NCBI RefSeq assembly: GCF_934202865.1
Contig: NZ_CAKPYL010000001.1
Location: forward strand, 1-64,000
DNA from: an uncultured Fenollaria sp.
GTDB taxonomy: Bacteria; Bacillota; Clostridia; Tissierellales; Peptoniphilaceae
Length of the DNA: 64,000 nucleotides
Direction: 5' to 3'
The notes under the pieces were generated by a model, which worked only from the letters and a program-made list of their open reading frames with translations, searched no databases and was not told where the DNA came from. Of this stretch, positions 44,454-54,542 are shown piece by piece. Made by a program: the position numbers and the translations under genes. Positions within the stretch are counted from its first letter, which is position 1; every line of letters begins with the position of its first letter.

Positions 44454-45205
44454 TGAATAAAATTGAAGTTAAAAACGTTGACCTCTTTTATGGTGATTTT
44501 CAGGCGCTAAAGAATGTGTCTATGGATATGCCGGAGAATAAAATCACGGCTTTCATTGGCCCATCTGGCTGTGGTAAATCAACACTATTAAAGAGTTTAA
44601 ATAGAATGAATGATCTTGTCGATGGAGTAAAAATCACTGGCGAAATCACTTTGGATGGCGAGGACATCTACGCTCCAAAAGTTGATGTTAACGAGCTTCG
44701 TAAGAGGGTCGGCATGGTTTTTCAACAACCAAACCCATTTAGCATGTCTATCTACGATAACATTGCCTATGGTCCTCGTGTTCACGGAATCAAGAAGAAA
44801 AAGGACCTTGACATCATCGTAGAAAGGTCACTGCAAGGTGCGGCTCTTTGGGACGAAGTAAAGGATAAACTAAAGAGAAACGCTCTGCAAATATCTGGTG
44901 GCCAACAACAAAGGCTTTGCATAGCAAGGGCGCTAGCTGTTGAACCGGAAGTTTTGTTAATGGACGAACCAACATCGGCTCTTGACCCAATATCGACATC
45001 GAAAATCGAAGAATTATGCGACTCACTTAAGGACCGCTACACCATCGTCATCGTGACTCACAACATGCAACAAGCGGGTCGTATATCGGACTACTGCTCC
45101 TTCTTCTTTGAAGGCGAAATCATCGAATCAGATGTAACGAGCACCATTTTCCAAAATCCAAAAAATAAAAAGACTGAAGACTATATCACTGGTAGATTCG
45201 GTTAA
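44453..45205 (+). CDS. pstB: Phosphate ABC transporter ATPase PstB (250 aa)
   Basis: ATPase of the Pst importer. Walker [10 protein letters not shown], signature ISGGQQQR, Walker [13 protein letters not shown], plus [20 protein letters not shown] characteristic of PstB. One-base overlap with pstA (TAATG). Confidence 0.97.
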   Translation: MNKIEVKNVDLFYGDFQALKNVSMDMPENKITAFIGPSGCGKSTLLKSLNRMNDLVDGVKITGEITLDGEDIYAPKVDVNELRKRVGMVFQQPNPFSMSIYDNIAYGPRVHGIKKKKDLDIIVERSLQGAALWDEVKDKLKRNALQISGGQQQRLCIARALAVEPEVLLMDEPTSALDPISTSKIEELCDSLKDRYTIVIVTHNMQQAGRISDYCSFFFEGEIIESDVTSTIFQNPKNKKTEDYITGRFG

Positions 45206-45220
45206 AAAAGGGGTATAATC

Positions 45221-45877
45221 ATGGTAAGAACAAGATACATTAATGAATTAGAAAATTTAAAGAATGAAATCATTTTATATAGTGCTATCGTTGAAAAGAT
45301 GCTGATGGACATGAAGGTGACTATAGAGATGGCTGCGGAAGGCGCTGAGATCAAGGATCAGCTTAATGAGATCGCGAACAAAGAGGACGAGATCCGTGAG
45401 TTTGGCAGAAACATCGAGACTCTTTGTCTTAAGATCATGTCGACTCAACAACCGGTTGCGAAGGATTTAAGGTTTGTTTCGTCTACTTTAAATATCATCA
45501 GAAGCGTTGAAAAGATCGGCGACCATGTCATTGAAATCACTGGCTTATTTAATTTTGTAAGCATCGGCGAGGACTTCACTGAAGAGATTTTGGATATGTG
45601 CCTATCGACTAAGAAGATGTTAAAGAGCGCGATTGACGCCTTTATCACAGGCGATTTGGAAGAGAGCTACAAGGTCATCGCCTCTGACGACAAGATCGAC
45701 GCTTTATTCCACCACATAATGAACGAGGTCGTTGACAAGATTGGCGAGAGCAAAGAGGACGCTTTAAGGCTTATAGACATCATACAAATTGCGAAGTACT
45801 TCGAAAGAATCGGCGACAATGCTGAATCTATCGCGGACTGGAGCGTATTTTCAATCACTTCTAAGCACTATGAGTAG
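45221..45877 (+). CDS. phoU: Phosphate signalling protein PhoU (218 aa)
   Basis: Two three-helix bundles with repeated metal-contact motifs (NKEDEIREFGRNIETLC near 50 and SDDKIDALFHHIMNE near 150) and ERIGDNAESIAD at the end. Links Pst transporter activity to PhoR. Encoded 15 bp after pstB. Confidence 0.94.
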   Translation: MVRTRYINELENLKNEIILYSAIVEKMLMDMKVTIEMAAEGAEIKDQLNEIANKEDEIREFGRNIETLCLKIMSTQQPVAKDLRFVSSTLNIIRSVEKIGDHVIEITGLFNFVSIGEDFTEEILDMCLSTKKMLKSAIDAFITGDLEESYKVIASDDKIDALFHHIMNEVVDKIGESKEDALRLIDIIQIAKYFERIGDNAESIADWSVFSITSKHYE

Positions 45878-45885
45878 GAGGAGCT

Positions 45886-46557
45886 ATGATATATATAGTT
45901 GAAGACGACAGGAGCATTAGGGACCTAGTCCTATATGCACTGCACAATGAAAATTACAAGGCTGAAGGCTTTGAAAATGCTGATGAGTTCTTCGCAAGAG
46001 TGAAAAAAGAAGTGCCAACGCTAGTTATGCTCGACATCATGCTACCTGGCACGAGCGGACTTGAAATACTTGATCAAATGAAAAGGGATGCCGCACTAAA
46101 GAACATCCCCGTAATTATGCTAACAGCTAAGACTACTGAGTTTGACAAGATTACTGGGCTTGATAGAGGCGCCGATGACTACATCACAAAGCCATTTAGC
46201 GTACTTGAGCTCTTGGCAAGGGTCAGAGCCCTTCTTAGACGCAGTAAAGTCAATGCGGGCGACATACTTGACTACGCCGGCATCAGACTCGACTACGATA
46301 AAAGAACCGCAACAGTCGATGGCGAGCCCATCTCCCTTACTTATAAAGAGTTTGAGCTACTATACTTTTTACTATCAAACCCAAATATCGTCCTAACAAG
46401 AGACAGGATTATAGAGAAGATCTGGGGCTACGATTTTGAAGGAGAGACAAGAACCGTTGACGTTCACATCGCCTCGATCAGGTCCAAGATTGAGCCGTAT
46501 CAAGGCATTATCAAGACTATCAGAAGCCTTGGCTACAAGGTTGGTGACGAAAAGTGA
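45886..46557 (+). CDS. phoB: Phosphate response regulator, OmpR/PhoB class (223 aa)
   Basis: Receiver domain (1-120) with acidic residues at the start, phospho-acceptor Asp in VMLDIMLPGTSG and Lys in ITKPFS. The C-terminal OmpR-type winged helix carries RTVDVHIASIRSKI. Likely binds the direct repeats before pstS. Overlaps the kinase gene by 4 bp (GTGA). Confidence 0.92.
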   Translation: MIYIVEDDRSIRDLVLYALHNENYKAEGFENADEFFARVKKEVPTLVMLDIMLPGTSGLEILDQMKRDAALKNIPVIMLTAKTTEFDKITGLDRGADDYITKPFSVLELLARVRALLRRSKVNAGDILDYAGIRLDYDKRTATVDGEPISLTYKEFELLYFLLSNPNIVLTRDRIIEKIWGYDFEGETRTVDVHIASIRSKIEPYQGIIKTIRSLGYKVGDEK

Positions 46558-48233
46558 AGAAAAAATTAAACATCACCTACGCCATTTGCTTTTTTCTAGC
46601 AATATTAATATCTGTCTCGCTAACAGTTTTTATAACATATAAAAATACAAGCGCAAACGATCTTAGAGACCTTCAAGACGAATTGAAACTCGCTTCGCAA
46701 ATGGATGTAGAGAGCATAGAAAAGGTCGGCACATTTAGTAACAATATCCGCGCAACTGTAGTAGATCCAAGTGGTACAGTCATCTATGACAACTTCTCTG
46801 ACCCATCGACTATGGAGAACCATGCGGCTAGAAAAGAGATTAAAGAAGCCTTAGCTGGCGACGTCGGCAAAGACGTGAGACTATCCAACACACTTAATAA
46901 GGACACATACTACTACGCTAGTTTAATGAGTGACGGCAATGTAATAAGGCTATCAAAGCAAACAGAATCAATACTTGGATCATTTATGAAAGTAGTTCCA
47001 CTAATACTACTTATGTCAATTCTACTCATCCTAGTGCTTTTACTAATCAACAAAAAACTAGTAGACAAACTGCTTTTGCCTATCGATTACGCTGCAGAAC
47101 ACTTACACAGAGACGATTTCAATACAGCTAAGATAGATGTATACGACGAATTAAGTCCATTCATAAGGACTATAGAGAGAAAAAATAAAGACATCAAAGG
47201 ATATATAGAAAGCCTTGAAACTAAGGAATCAACAGTAAATGAGATACTTAGGAACATGAACGAAGGCTTGGTGCTTATAGATACTGATCTAAAGGTCGTT
47301 CAGCTCAACGACGCATCAAAGAAGCTATTTAAGTCAAATATGCAAACAGATTATACGGGCATGGACGTCGTTAGGCTAACAAGGAGCCAAGAGGTTTCGA
47401 CTAGACTAAATGATTTGATTCAAACGCACAAATCATCGAGCTTCGAGATCATGGTCGACGAAGACAACCTAAAGATATATCTTTCACCAATTGAGAATGG
47501 CAATGCCCTTACAGGCATCATCATGCTAGTTCTGGACGTAAACGACGAGAAAAAGGCCGAAAAGCTAAGACGCGAATTCTCCGCGAACGTTTCACACGAG
47601 CTAAAGAGCCCATTGACATCGATATCAGGCTACGCCGAGCTAATTAAGAACGGCATGGTTAAGGAAGAAGACATCAAGAAGTTCTCCGGCATCATCTTTG
47701 ACGAAGCAGGTCAAATGCTGCGCTTGATCGATAACATCATCATGATATCGAAGCTAGACGAAAGACCACAGCTAAAGAGCGAGGAAGAAGTTTCGATTAA
47801 AGACACCATAGACAATATATTAGAGCTATATAAAGGCAAAATCGACGCGAAGAACTTAACAGTCGAGAGCCATATTGAAGAAGGTCTTAAGAAAAATGTG
47901 CCGCTTGGCATGCTTTCAGAGCTTTACAGAAACCTAATTTCAAACGCTATCAAGTACAATAAAGATGGCGGAAAAATCACAATATCCGTCGAAAGGCGCG
48001 GGGACAATATCATAAGCAAAATTTCAGACACAGGCATCGGCCTTGAGAAAGACGAAATCCCTCGTATATTCGAGCGCTTCTACATGGTCGATAAAGGAAG
48101 AAATAGAAATACAAACTCAACAGGCCTTGGTCTATCCATAGTGAAACATATTGTGGAAGATATGGGTGGATCGATTGATGTTAATAGTACTGTCGGCGAA
48201 GGAACTACTTTTAAAGTGATCTTTGGTATATAA
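46554..48233 (+). CDS. phoR: Sensor histidine kinase, PhoR class (559 aa)
   Basis: Membrane kinase: helix at about 7-28, a small outside domain, helix at about 142-166, HAMP/linker, a PAS domain (about 230-325), H-box FSANVSHELKSPLTSISGYA, N-box NAIKYNKDG and G-boxes DTGIGLEKDEIPRIF and GLGLSIVKHI. Start is GTG, overlapping the response regulator stop. With PhoU and the Pst proteins it senses phosphate limitation. Confidence 0.92.
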   Translation: MKKKLNITYAICFFLAILISVSLTVFITYKNTSANDLRDLQDELKLASQMDVESIEKVGTFSNNIRATVVDPSGTVIYDNFSDPSTMENHAARKEIKEALAGDVGKDVRLSNTLNKDTYYYASLMSDGNVIRLSKQTESILGSFMKVVPLILLMSILLILVLLLINKKLVDKLLLPIDYAAEHLHRDDFNTAKIDVYDELSPFIRTIERKNKDIKGYIESLETKESTVNEILRNMNEGLVLIDTDLKVVQLNDASKKLFKSNMQTDYTGMDVVRLTRSQEVSTRLNDLIQTHKSSSFEIMVDEDNLKIYLSPIENGNALTGIIMLVLDVNDEKKAEKLRREFSANVSHELKSPLTSISGYAELIKNGMVKEEDIKKFSGIIFDEAGQMLRLIDNIIMISKLDERPQLKSEEEVSIKDTIDNILELYKGKIDAKNLTVESHIEEGLKKNVPLGMLSELYRNLISNAIKYNKDGGKITISVERRGDNIISKISDTGIGLEKDEIPRIFERFYMVDKGRNRNTNSTGLGLSIVKHIVEDMGGSIDVNSTVGEGTTFKVIFGI

Positions 48234-48399
48234 GTTCACATTCAAGTGAGCCCTTGAACTCGCTTGCTCTGCGAAGTCCCATGGTCATAGTAGAATCCAG
48301 GGTAATTAGAGAAAAGTTAGTGAATAAAGTAATATTTATAATGAATATTTAAAATCAAGCGAGCCTAATCAATAAAAAATAAACAGACTATAAAAAATG

Positions 48400-48432
48400 A
48401 AAGCTGTGAGAAAAAATTCTCACAGCTTTTTT
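48400..48432 (+). terminator. Terminator of the pst-pho operon
   Basis: Stem AAAGCTGTGAG/CTCACAGCTTT followed by a T-run, about 165 bp after the phoR stop. Between them lies a fragment (48244-48267) of the MITE-like repeat of 10127-10251. Confidence 0.85.
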
Positions 48433-48454
48433 GTCTTCCTATTATATATATAAT

Positions 48455-48612
48455 AGCAAGCAAAGGAAAGCCGTAAGTTTAATCAAATCGACGTTCGCTA
48501 TGCTCCGTCTCTTTGTAAACTCTGGCATTAGGCATGCATAGTCAATCGAACATCGCTAACACTCGTTCTCTTGGTGCATGGACTTAACAATTTTCGATGT
48601 GCAAATTGAATG
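48455..48612. repeat. Degenerate repeat-derived segment
   Basis: Ends in AACAATTTTCGATGTGCAA (48587-48605), the right terminus of family B. The rest contains several short hairpins but no clear match to another copy in this window. Confidence 0.5.
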
Positions 48613-48622
48613 CAAAATTAAA

Positions 48623-48655
48623 GAGAGCCTATATAATAAAATATAAGACTCTCTC
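48623..48655 (-). terminator. Terminator of the protease-CAMP operon
   Basis: Minus strand imperfect stem GAGAG-TC-TTATAT with ATATAG-G-CTCTC followed by TTTAATTTT, 35 bp past the stop of the last gene. Confidence 0.6.
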
Positions 48656-48690
48656 ATATAATTGCTATTAAATATTATTAAAACTATTAA

Positions 48691-49707
48691 CTAGTTTCTA
48701 GGACCCATGTCAAGAAGCATTCTGATTGTATCAATCATTTCTTGTACTTGTCTTGATGATGCTCTTGATTGAAGAAGTAACTTACTTGCTGCATCTATAG
48801 CATCTCCTAATTCTTTTCTCTTGTCCCCATGTCTTCTTGCTTTTCTCGCAAGGTTTCTGTGTTCTCTAAGATCTTTCTTTTCAGTTGAAGTAATTCTGTG
48901 GTCACTTTGCAATTGTGCAATTGCTTTACCTACTGCTGCATCTAGCATATCTGATGCTTCGTAGATTTCTCTAACTGTTGATTGTGGTCTAAGTCTTATA
49001 GAAGTAACTTCTCTTATAACTTTATTTAGGTCATCTAAAACATACTTAGGAGCTTCTTTAAGGTCTGTTCTGTAAAGTGCTCTTGCTTTAACTAGCTTAT
49101 GATCAAGATCGCTTCTAACATAAAGGTTAGCTGTATCGTTGTTTGTTAAATCTGGATATCCTATAAGTTTTGCTTTTAAAGCTTCAAATTCAGCCATATA
49201 AGCCTTCATATCGTCAACTGTGTGGAATGGGCTTACTGCAATTACTAAACCTTGGAATACATATTCAGCAATTTCTACATGTGCTTGGTCAACTTTATAT
49301 CTTAGTGTTGTTGTTGCAAATCTCATTGCTACACATAGTCTTCCAACTAGCATAAGTCTTTGAGGAATTGAAGATAAATCATAGATTTGTGAGAATCCCA
49401 TACCAATTCCGCCAACGGCTTCAGGTGAGCAAGAATTTTCAATATTTAGTTCTAATTCATCAGTTTTTTCATTGAAATTCTTAATCATTTCTTTGTGAGT
49501 ATCATTATATGGAGTGATATCTTTTGCATCGTCTCTTATAGCTTGAACTTGTCTTTTATAAACTTCTAAATCATTTACATCGATTTCGATGTCGCCGTCT
49601 TCGATAACTTCTTCGTCATCATTAATTATTTGTGCTTGCGCAACTGTTCCTAACACTGTATTAAACATTAATATTAATGCTAAGAAAATTGACATTAATT
49701 TTTTCAT
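48691..49707 (-). CDS. Secreted CAMP-factor-like protein (338 aa)
   Basis: Signal peptide (1-25, ending VAQAQ), then a domain that I recognise as CAMP factor (Pfam CAMP_factor, the pore-forming cohemolysin of Streptococcus agalactiae and Cutibacterium): IYDLSSIPQRLMLVGRLC, MRFATTTLRYKVDQAHVEIA, VSPFHTVDDMKAYMAEFEAL and YPDLTNNDTANLYVRS align with the Streptococcus pattern VYDLNSI, LANKVSQAN, DPFASVDSIKA, YPDLKPTDRATIY. A basic helical tail (about 270-338) is extra. Last gene of the operon, 25 bp after its larger paralogue. The ATG at 49707 has AGGAG eight bases upstream. Confidence 0.8.
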   Translation of the reverse strand: MKKLMSIFLALILMFNTVLGTVAQAQIINDDEEVIEDGDIEIDVNDLEVYKRQVQAIRDDAKDITPYNDTHKEMIKNFNEKTDELELNIENSCSPEAVGGIGMGFSQIYDLSSIPQRLMLVGRLCVAMRFATTTLRYKVDQAHVEIAEYVFQGLVIAVSPFHTVDDMKAYMAEFEALKAKLIGYPDLTNNDTANLYVRSDLDHKLVKARALYRTDLKEAPKYVLDDLNKVIREVTSIRLRPQSTVREIYEASDMLDAAVGKAIAQLQSDHRITSTEKKDLREHRNLARKARRHGDKRKELGDAIDAASKLLLQSRASSRQVQEMIDTIRMLLDMGPRN

Positions 49708-49732
49708 TATTTTGTCTCCTTTCAATTATAGA

Positions 49733-51421
49733 CTATCTATATGAGAAATCTAGTTCTCTTACTTGATCTTTTATTGTAACTTTTGCGTGGAAGTTTTTTA
49801 ACCAAACATAGAATTCAAATCCGTTAAATTTAACTCTACCTTTTCCTTGGTTCATATATACTTTCTTTGTTAAAGTCTTATCTCCAGAAGTAACTTCAAC
49901 AGTCATATAACCGTTGTATCCTCTTCCATTTTTTAAAGCTTCTACTTCTATAGTAAATATGCCGGCTCTTCTTTGAGTGTTTTCTACACTTATAATTTCA
50001 ATTTCAGCTTCTTTTGCTTTTTCTTTTACTTGTACATAAACTGATCCCATAATTCCATTTTCTGAAGCAGCAAATATTTTTATAAGACCTGGATGAAGTG
50101 CTCTTACAATTCCTGTAGTTTTGTCAACGTCTGCTATAGTATCGTTTTCAGAAGTATATGATAATGATTTATTGACAGCTTCTACTGGATAAACAAGTGC
50201 TTGAGCTGATAAATCATAAGTTTCTCCAACTGTCATAACAATCTTATCTGTAGCAAAGTCAACGCTTTTCACTTCAGTCTTGTCATGTTGTATAGGTGGT
50301 TCATCGTCATGTCCTGGAGCTGGATCTAATTCAAATCCGTAATTTTGTCCTGTAGCTTGTAATGGTGGAATTTGATCCATGTATCCGCCTTGTTCAACAA
50401 CGTATAATGTAAATTTTCCTTGAACGTTGTTATCCTTAGCAATTACTATGATTTCTGTTGAGCCTGTTCTTTGAGGAATTATTTCCCCTGCACTTACTCT
50501 TGCAATATATGGATTAGCTGAGTATATAATTACGTCTTTATTTTTTACTTCATTAGGGAATATAACTGGTCTAATTCTTGTTTTCTTATCGATTGTGATG
50601 TATCCAGCTTCACCTTCCATGAATTCAATTCTTTCTACTCTAATTTTTGGTCCAGTAATCTTTTCCATTTCAACATGAACTTTTTCAATTTGAGAATCAA
50701 GTTCTCCGCAAGTTACATCTAGTCTCCACCACATTCTTGAGCCTTCGTCTATGGCCTCTTTAAGTGGTCTTGCTCTGAATTGTTTAGTTACTCTGTTTTG
50801 GCTATTGTAAACTCTTCTTGCCTCAGATAGTTCTCTACTAAAAGCAGCTTTCTTGTAAATAGTTGCTATGTCCTCAGGTCTAAGATCTGGATATTGAAGT
50901 AATTCTTCTTGAAGTGCTTCAAATCTTTCCATGTACTCAATGATTTGTCCTTCGCTTGCAAATGGATTGACTACATATAGTATACCTGTTAAGATATATT
51001 CTGCAATCTTAGTGTGTGCAGCTACAACTTTATTAGAAAGTTCTGTAGTTGCGAATCTAATAGCACGACCCAATCTAATAAGAAGTTGGATTCTTACAGG
51101 AATAGTTGTAAGATCATATACAGATCCTTCCCCAATACCTACTGCGCCTGCTACCTTTTCTTCGCTTATTTCAAGCTCTCTGTTGATGTCTTTAGCAGCT
51201 TCATGATATTTATCAAGAAGTTCCTTTTCATCATCATTCTTTGGTTCAATATCTTGAACGCTTTGAACCGCGTTTTTAATATCGACCTTTAAATCAGAAA
51301 TTTCTAAAAGCACAGCTTCTTTTTCTGATTCAGCTTTAGCAATGTTTCCAAAAGGGCCCATTGTTGTTACTAAGATTGCCAACATAAGGACAAATGATAG
51401 TACATTTTTTAGTTTTTTCAT
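49733..51421 (-). CDS. Secreted CAMP-factor domain fused to Ig-like domains (562 aa)
   Basis: Signal peptide (1-30), CAMP-factor-like domain (about 40-255; SVYDLTTIPVRIQLL, TTELSNKVVAAHTKIAEYIL, NPFASEGQIIEYMERF, YPDLRPEDIATIYKKA), two bacterial Ig-like (Big_2) domains (about 260-342 and 386-470; the second has MTVGETYDLSAQALVYPVEA), and a C-terminal domain of about 85 residues starting ENTQRRAGIFTIEVEALKNG that is also found twice in the upstream protease. No LPXTG or other anchor. I know of no standard CAMP factor with these extra domains. Confidence 0.8.
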   Translation of the reverse strand: MKKLKNVLSFVLMLAILVTTMGPFGNIAKAESEKEAVLLEISDLKVDIKNAVQSVQDIEPKNDDEKELLDKYHEAAKDINRELEISEEKVAGAVGIGEGSVYDLTTIPVRIQLLIRLGRAIRFATTELSNKVVAAHTKIAEYILTGILYVVNPFASEGQIIEYMERFEALQEELLQYPDLRPEDIATIYKKAAFSRELSEARRVYNSQNRVTKQFRARPLKEAIDEGSRMWWRLDVTCGELDSQIEKVHVEMEKITGPKIRVERIEFMEGEAGYITIDKKTRIRPVIFPNEVKNKDVIIYSANPYIARVSAGEIIPQRTGSTEIIVIAKDNNVQGKFTLYVVEQGGYMDQIPPLQATGQNYGFELDPAPGHDDEPPIQHDKTEVKSVDFATDKIVMTVGETYDLSAQALVYPVEAVNKSLSYTSENDTIADVDKTTGIVRALHPGLIKIFAASENGIMGSVYVQVKEKAKEAEIEIISVENTQRRAGIFTIEVEALKNGRGYNGYMTVEVTSGDKTLTKKVYMNQGKGRVKFNGFEFYVWLKNFHAKVTIKDQVRELDFSYR

Positions 51422-51484
51422 TAGTAAACCTCCCTTTTACTTTTATTTATATAACTGGCTGTAGCCAGATATATCATATTGATT

Positions 51485-54250
51485 TTACTCAAATTTGAAG
51501 TACAATTCTCTACTTACATCCCCAACTGTAAGAGTAGCTACAAATTCTTTTTTAGATATTGCAAATGAAAAACCAGAATATTGTCTTAATAGTTTTCCAT
51601 CAACAACCCTAAGAGTATCAGTTAATTCTCGTCCCTCAAGAGCATTAACTGTTAGTGTTGCTTCACCTGTATAAGGCTTCCCATCAGCTTCTATATATGC
51701 TTCAACTCTAAATATTCCAGCTTTTCTTTCTGTATTTGTTAATGAAATAATATTAATCTCATTCATTTTTTCTGGTATCATATCGCCAAAATATATAGTT
51801 TTTTCTTTGTCTCTTACTTTTATAGTTGCTTCAAATGCTTTTCTTGATATCGCAAAGTCACCGCCTAAAAATTTAGTTTTTACTTTGCCAGCATTGAAGT
51901 AAACTGTTCTTTCTTTTACTCTGTCCCCACTTCTTACTGTAATTTTAGCTGGCCCATTGTACGGTCTTGCATCAACGGTTGCTTCGGCATATAATCTGAA
52001 TATGCCAGCCTTTCTTTCAGAATTTGTAAAACTAACAATTTCAATTACTTGAGCGCCTTTATCTGGTGCTACCTTTACTTTAAAAACAGTCTTTAAATTA
52101 TTATCAGTCATAACTGTTATATTAGCAGTTCCAACGCTTCTAGCAACTAATACTCCATCAGGTCTTGCCTCTACAACATTTGGTTTATCTGAATAATATA
52201 TAAAGTTTCTCTTTGCAGTTTCTGGATAAGTTCCTACAAGTGGCTCAAGATTAAAATCAGTACCCTCAGTGATTATTTCGGATTGTTGCTTCATATATAA
52301 TGATATAGCTACATTTGGATCTAATTCAGGTTTTATAGGGTCAGCTTCTTTGTCATCAGGTATTTCTGGCTCATCAGGTTCTTCCGGATCTGGTTCAGGA
52401 ACATAATCATTATTTCCTATAACTTCAATCTTTTCTCTTCCTGGAACCCTTATACCTGGATTAACAACTTGTATATTAAATCTTTTTTCTAAAGTTCCGT
52501 CCTTAGTTTTTATAAATACATTAGTATTTCCTGTAGATACTGGATAAAGTATACCACCTTCTTTAAAGACAGCAACATTTTTATCCATAGTGCCAAAAAC
52601 TAGCTCTACATCATCTGCATTTGCAGGTTCTAAAGTATATCTTAGTATACCTTTCTTGTCAATCTCGATAACTCCTTGGCTACCTTGAGTAAAGACTATA
52701 TCTCTTAATTTTACTTTTCCATCTATGGTTATATCAGTTCCACTATCATCAACTTCATCTAAATCTTTTTCAGGAACTTCGTCGCCAGTTGTTGTGATTG
52801 CTTTGATACAAAAGTTTGCATTTGCTAGTGTTCCTGTTAAGTCAGTCCAACCGCTACCTGATTTTGAGTAGTACGATTGACCTGGAGCTGCCACTGCTTT
52901 TGATGTGTAGCCTTCAATTCTTGATTCAATAGCAAGCGGTGTATTGTTCTTAGATTTTGTCGAGTTCATATAAACGATTACAGAAAATTGTTCACCTTCT
53001 TCGAGTTGCTGTGGTGTTATGTCTATTGTATAATAACCTGGATATAATATAGTTCCTTCAGCAACTTTTATTCTCTCATCTGATAATTGAGATGTTTTAT
53101 TTACATGTCTTACAACATATATTTCATAGTCAGTTTGATTAGCAACATTAAATACGCCAACTTCATGAAGAAGCTCCTTATATTTAGCCGTATAAATATT
53201 AGCCATATATCCTTCGCCCTTAAAGCCGACAGATCTTGTTGCTCCTAGCGGATCATATTGATGAATAATTCCTCTTAAATCTTTTTTCTTTGGAATAAAA
53301 ACAGTTGGACTCTTTCCTATAAATCCATCGTAATAAGAAACATAGTAATAACCAGACTCCATATACTTAGTTCCCCAAGAGTTTTTACAAATCCAAGCAC
53401 CATTTCCTGGCGCATTTTGAGTAAATGCAGATGCGGGGAAAGTATCGTCCCATCCAACTATAGTTACAGCGTGGTTAGTTGAGCCATGACCTGGGTTATA
53501 CATAGAGTTTGTGTTTTTGTTTTCATAGTAAGAAGTAGAATTAACTGTAGTATAAACCCCGCCATATTCATTGATAGCCCACTTAATATTGTCGATCTCG
53601 TTGATGTTTGTAACGTCTGGAAGGTAGATAACTTTGTCAATGTCTAAAACTCTTCTTAAGTCCTTCTTTGAAACAGTTATAACTGGATCATAAGGATCAT
53701 CATCTTCATCTATAGGTCCCTTGCCGCTTGCTAAGTATGCAGCTGCCATATCACGGTTACCGCCCTTTTCAGCAGACCAGTCAAAATCGTGCATGTTTCT
53801 TAAGTGTTTTTCACTAAAATCATATAGGCCTTTCTTTTGTCTTAATAATATGGATTCCATAGATCCATATGTAGCGAATGCCCAGCACGAACCATTTTGT
53901 CCTTGATCCTTAACTGGAGATACCATGCCAGATTGCCTTAAATCAAATTTAGCTGGATAAAACTTTGGTGCTCTTAAAGCTTTTGTTCTTAGGCTTGGAG
54001 CAATAACTTTTGTTTCTACCTTTAAAGGCGCACTACTCAAATCATCCCCATCGAAGTCTTCATTGATTTCGCTTATTTCTAATGAAAAATCTTCCTCATT
54101 ATCATCCGGAACCAAAACTGTTTCTTCAATGTTGTCATCAAATTCTAAGCCGTCAAAGTTTTGTGCCTTAGATAAGTTTGGAAGATTGCTTGTCAATATT
54201 AAACATAAAACTAAAAGAAAAACTAAGTTTCTAAATTTTTTCCTCTCCAT
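51485..54250 (-). CDS. Secreted papain-family (C1A) cysteine protease with Ig-like and repeat domains (921 aa)
   Basis: Signal peptide (1-29), acidic propiece (about 30-95), then a C1A protease domain: catalytic Cys122 in GQNGSCWAFA, His260 in STNHAVTIVGWDD and Asn290 in ICKNSWGTKY. A beta-rich region follows up to about 485 (ending GSGWTDLTGTLANANFCIKA), then two Ig-like domains (about 510-595 and 645-730) separated by a Pro/Glu/Asp linker, and two copies of the SERKAGIFRLYAEA-type domain (about 735-825 and 838-921). No wall anchor seen. Probably degrades host or matrix proteins; first gene of the operon with the two CAMP-like proteins. Confidence 0.85.
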   Translation of the reverse strand: MERKKFRNLVFLLVLCLILTSNLPNLSKAQNFDGLEFDDNIEETVLVPDDNEEDFSLEISEINEDFDGDDLSSAPLKVETKVIAPSLRTKALRAPKFYPAKFDLRQSGMVSPVKDQGQNGSCWAFATYGSMESILLRQKKGLYDFSEKHLRNMHDFDWSAEKGGNRDMAAAYLASGKGPIDEDDDPYDPVITVSKKDLRRVLDIDKVIYLPDVTNINEIDNIKWAINEYGGVYTTVNSTSYYENKNTNSMYNPGHGSTNHAVTIVGWDDTFPASAFTQNAPGNGAWICKNSWGTKYMESGYYYVSYYDGFIGKSPTVFIPKKKDLRGIIHQYDPLGATRSVGFKGEGYMANIYTAKYKELLHEVGVFNVANQTDYEIYVVRHVNKTSQLSDERIKVAEGTILYPGYYTIDITPQQLEEGEQFSVIVYMNSTKSKNNTPLAIESRIEGYTSKAVAAPGQSYYSKSGSGWTDLTGTLANANFCIKAITTTGDEVPEKDLDEVDDSGTDITIDGKVKLRDIVFTQGSQGVIEIDKKGILRYTLEPANADDVELVFGTMDKNVAVFKEGGILYPVSTGNTNVFIKTKDGTLEKRFNIQVVNPGIRVPGREKIEVIGNNDYVPEPDPEEPDEPEIPDDKEADPIKPELDPNVAISLYMKQQSEIITEGTDFNLEPLVGTYPETAKRNFIYYSDKPNVVEARPDGVLVARSVGTANITVMTDNNLKTVFKVKVAPDKGAQVIEIVSFTNSERKAGIFRLYAEATVDARPYNGPAKITVRSGDRVKERTVYFNAGKVKTKFLGGDFAISRKAFEATIKVRDKEKTIYFGDMIPEKMNEINIISLTNTERKAGIFRVEAYIEADGKPYTGEATLTVNALEGRELTDTLRVVDGKLLRQYSGFSFAISKKEFVATLTVGDVSRELYFKFE

Positions 54251-54267
54251 TGATATCCTCTCCTCTC

Positions 54268-54296
54268 TTTATATTTTTACACGTGAATGTAAACAA
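54268..54296 (-). promoter_or_regulatory. Promoter of the protease-CAMP operon with inverted repeat
   Basis: Minus strand TTGTTT (54291-54296), 17-bp spacer, TATAAA (54268-54273). The spacer contains TTTACA-N6-TGTAAA (54276-54293), a possible operator. The remaining intergenic DNA up to 54540 is very AT-rich with no gene. Confidence 0.5.
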
Positions 54297-54542
54297 GATA
54301 AAATATTTTTTGTAGAAATTATAATTTATATAAAATATTTAATTTATTTTTTTCAAAAAATTATAATTTGATAGAAATATTTAATTCATTATACATCGTT
54401 TTGCAAGTTATTTTTATTTTATTGCACAATTTCTTCTTTTTGTACTAAAAAATAATACTTTAGTATTAGTTTTTCAAGACTATTATAAAGTTTTCTTATA
54501 GAAAACGCTGTTTTCATAAAAATTTTTGAATAGTTAAAATCA

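Noticed and set aside
54297-54540. AT-rich stretch between the two proteases considered as an origin or attachment site
   Set aside because: No DnaA-box cluster, integrase or direct repeats that would support either.
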